The notes beneath the pieces are model-generated. The model worked only from the letters and a program-made list of their open reading frames with translations, was not told the origin of the DNA and did no database searches. A stretch of 5,082 nucleotides of DNA from NCBI GenBank assembly GCA_003457145.1, contig DMSR01000364.1, positions 1-5,082 on the forward strand. The letters are read 5' to 3'. Shown here piece by piece: positions 4,869 to 5,082 of this stretch. The translations under genes were made by a program, and so were the position numbers. Numbering within the stretch: the stretch's first letter is position 1; every line of letters starts with the position of its first letter. The stretch is from Bacillus sp. (in: firmicutes) (lineage in GTDB: Bacteria > Bacillota > Bacilli > Bacillales > Cytobacillaceae).

Positions 4869-5082
4869 TCAGGTGATATCCCGAAAACCTGTCCGAACCC
4901 AGGGCTACTTCGGACAACTTTCAGATGAAATCCCGAAAACTTGTCCAAACCCAAGGCTACTTCGGACAACTTTCAGGTGTAATCCCGAAAACCTGTCCGA
5001 ACCCAAAGCAACTTCGGACAACTTTCAGGTGTAATCCCGAAAACCTGTCCGAACACAAGGCTACTTCGGACAACTTTCAGGT
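4852..5082. repeat. 52-bp tandem repeat array (four full units plus a fifth cut by the window edge)
   Basis: Units run 4852-4903, 4904-4955, 4956-5007 and 5008-5059, then 5060-5082 as a truncated copy. All have the same 52-bp length. The block ACTTCGGACAACTTTCAG is identical in all five, and ATCCCGAAAAC is identical in the four complete ones. Within a unit TTCGGACA is complementary to TGTCCGAA, and TTTC to GAAA further in, giving an arm-loop-arm fold. Differences fall mainly in the loop (GTGATA, ATGAAA, GTGTAA) and in the 11-base linker between units. The unit length is not a multiple of three, so a reading frame cannot repeat per unit and the array is taken as non-coding. It may continue past the right edge. 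The gene beyond is not visible; fxsA and pyk follow ytvI in B. subtilis. Confidence 0.95.

Noticed and set aside
4837..5034. 65-codon open frame across the tandem repeats, ending in repeated TSDNFQV
   Set aside because: The unit is 52 bp, so the frame shifts at each copy and the peptide only recurs after three units. It starts inside the repeat border, has no ribosome site, and is an artefact of repetitive sequence.
4852..5082. CRISPR array
   Set aside because: The entire 52-bp period is near identical, including what would be spacers. There are no unique spacers and no cas genes.

Overview
The window is a conserved central-metabolism neighbourhood of a low-GC Gram-positive spore former in the Bacillaceae. 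The encoded proteins resemble what I remember of the Bacillus subtilis proteins CitZ, Icd, YtwI and YtvI almost throughout, and the order (ytvI, ytwI, citZ, icd) matches the B. subtilis layout. I see no sign of horizontal transfer or of a mobile element. The exact species cannot be named from the sequence alone.

Layout, left to right. Positions 1-1006 (minus strand) hold the first 335 codons of icd, isocitrate dehydrogenase; its C-terminal part lies outside the window. Positions 1007-1208 are the citZ-icd spacer, with two inverted repeats and a possible icd promoter. Positions 1209-2324 (minus) are citZ, citrate synthase. Positions 2325-2704 hold the citZ control region: a TTCACA-17-TATAAT promoter, a cre-like CcpA site downstream of it, AT-rich dyads that may be CcpC sites, and a leader of about 300 nt that can form several hairpins. 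Positions 2705-3163 (minus) are ytwI, a small UPF0756/DUF441 membrane protein. Positions 3164-3631 are a divergent spacer with candidate promoters for both sides and several palindromes. Positions 3632-4759 (plus) are ytvI, an AI-2E-family (PF01594) polytopic membrane protein with a TTG start. From 4834 to the right edge runs a non-coding array of 52-bp tandem repeats.

citZ and icd are read in the same direction and encode consecutive parts of the entry to the TCA cycle (citrate synthesis, then after aconitase the oxidation of isocitrate to 2-oxoglutarate). In B. subtilis they form an operon with mdh, which would lie off the left edge here. The control signals upstream of citZ fit repression by good carbon sources (CcpA) and by a citrate-responsive regulator (CcpC). 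ytwI is transcribed toward citZ and no convincing terminator separates them, so some read-through is possible. ytvI is divergent and has a family link to sporulation.

The least ordinary part is the 52-bp repeat array after ytvI. Every unit carries two complementary arms, so the transcript or a single DNA strand could fold in two mutually exclusive registers (within units or across unit junctions). It is not CRISPR and not coding. The next most interesting items are the structured citZ leader and a 16-bp perfect palindrome that runs into the ytvI ribosome binding site.
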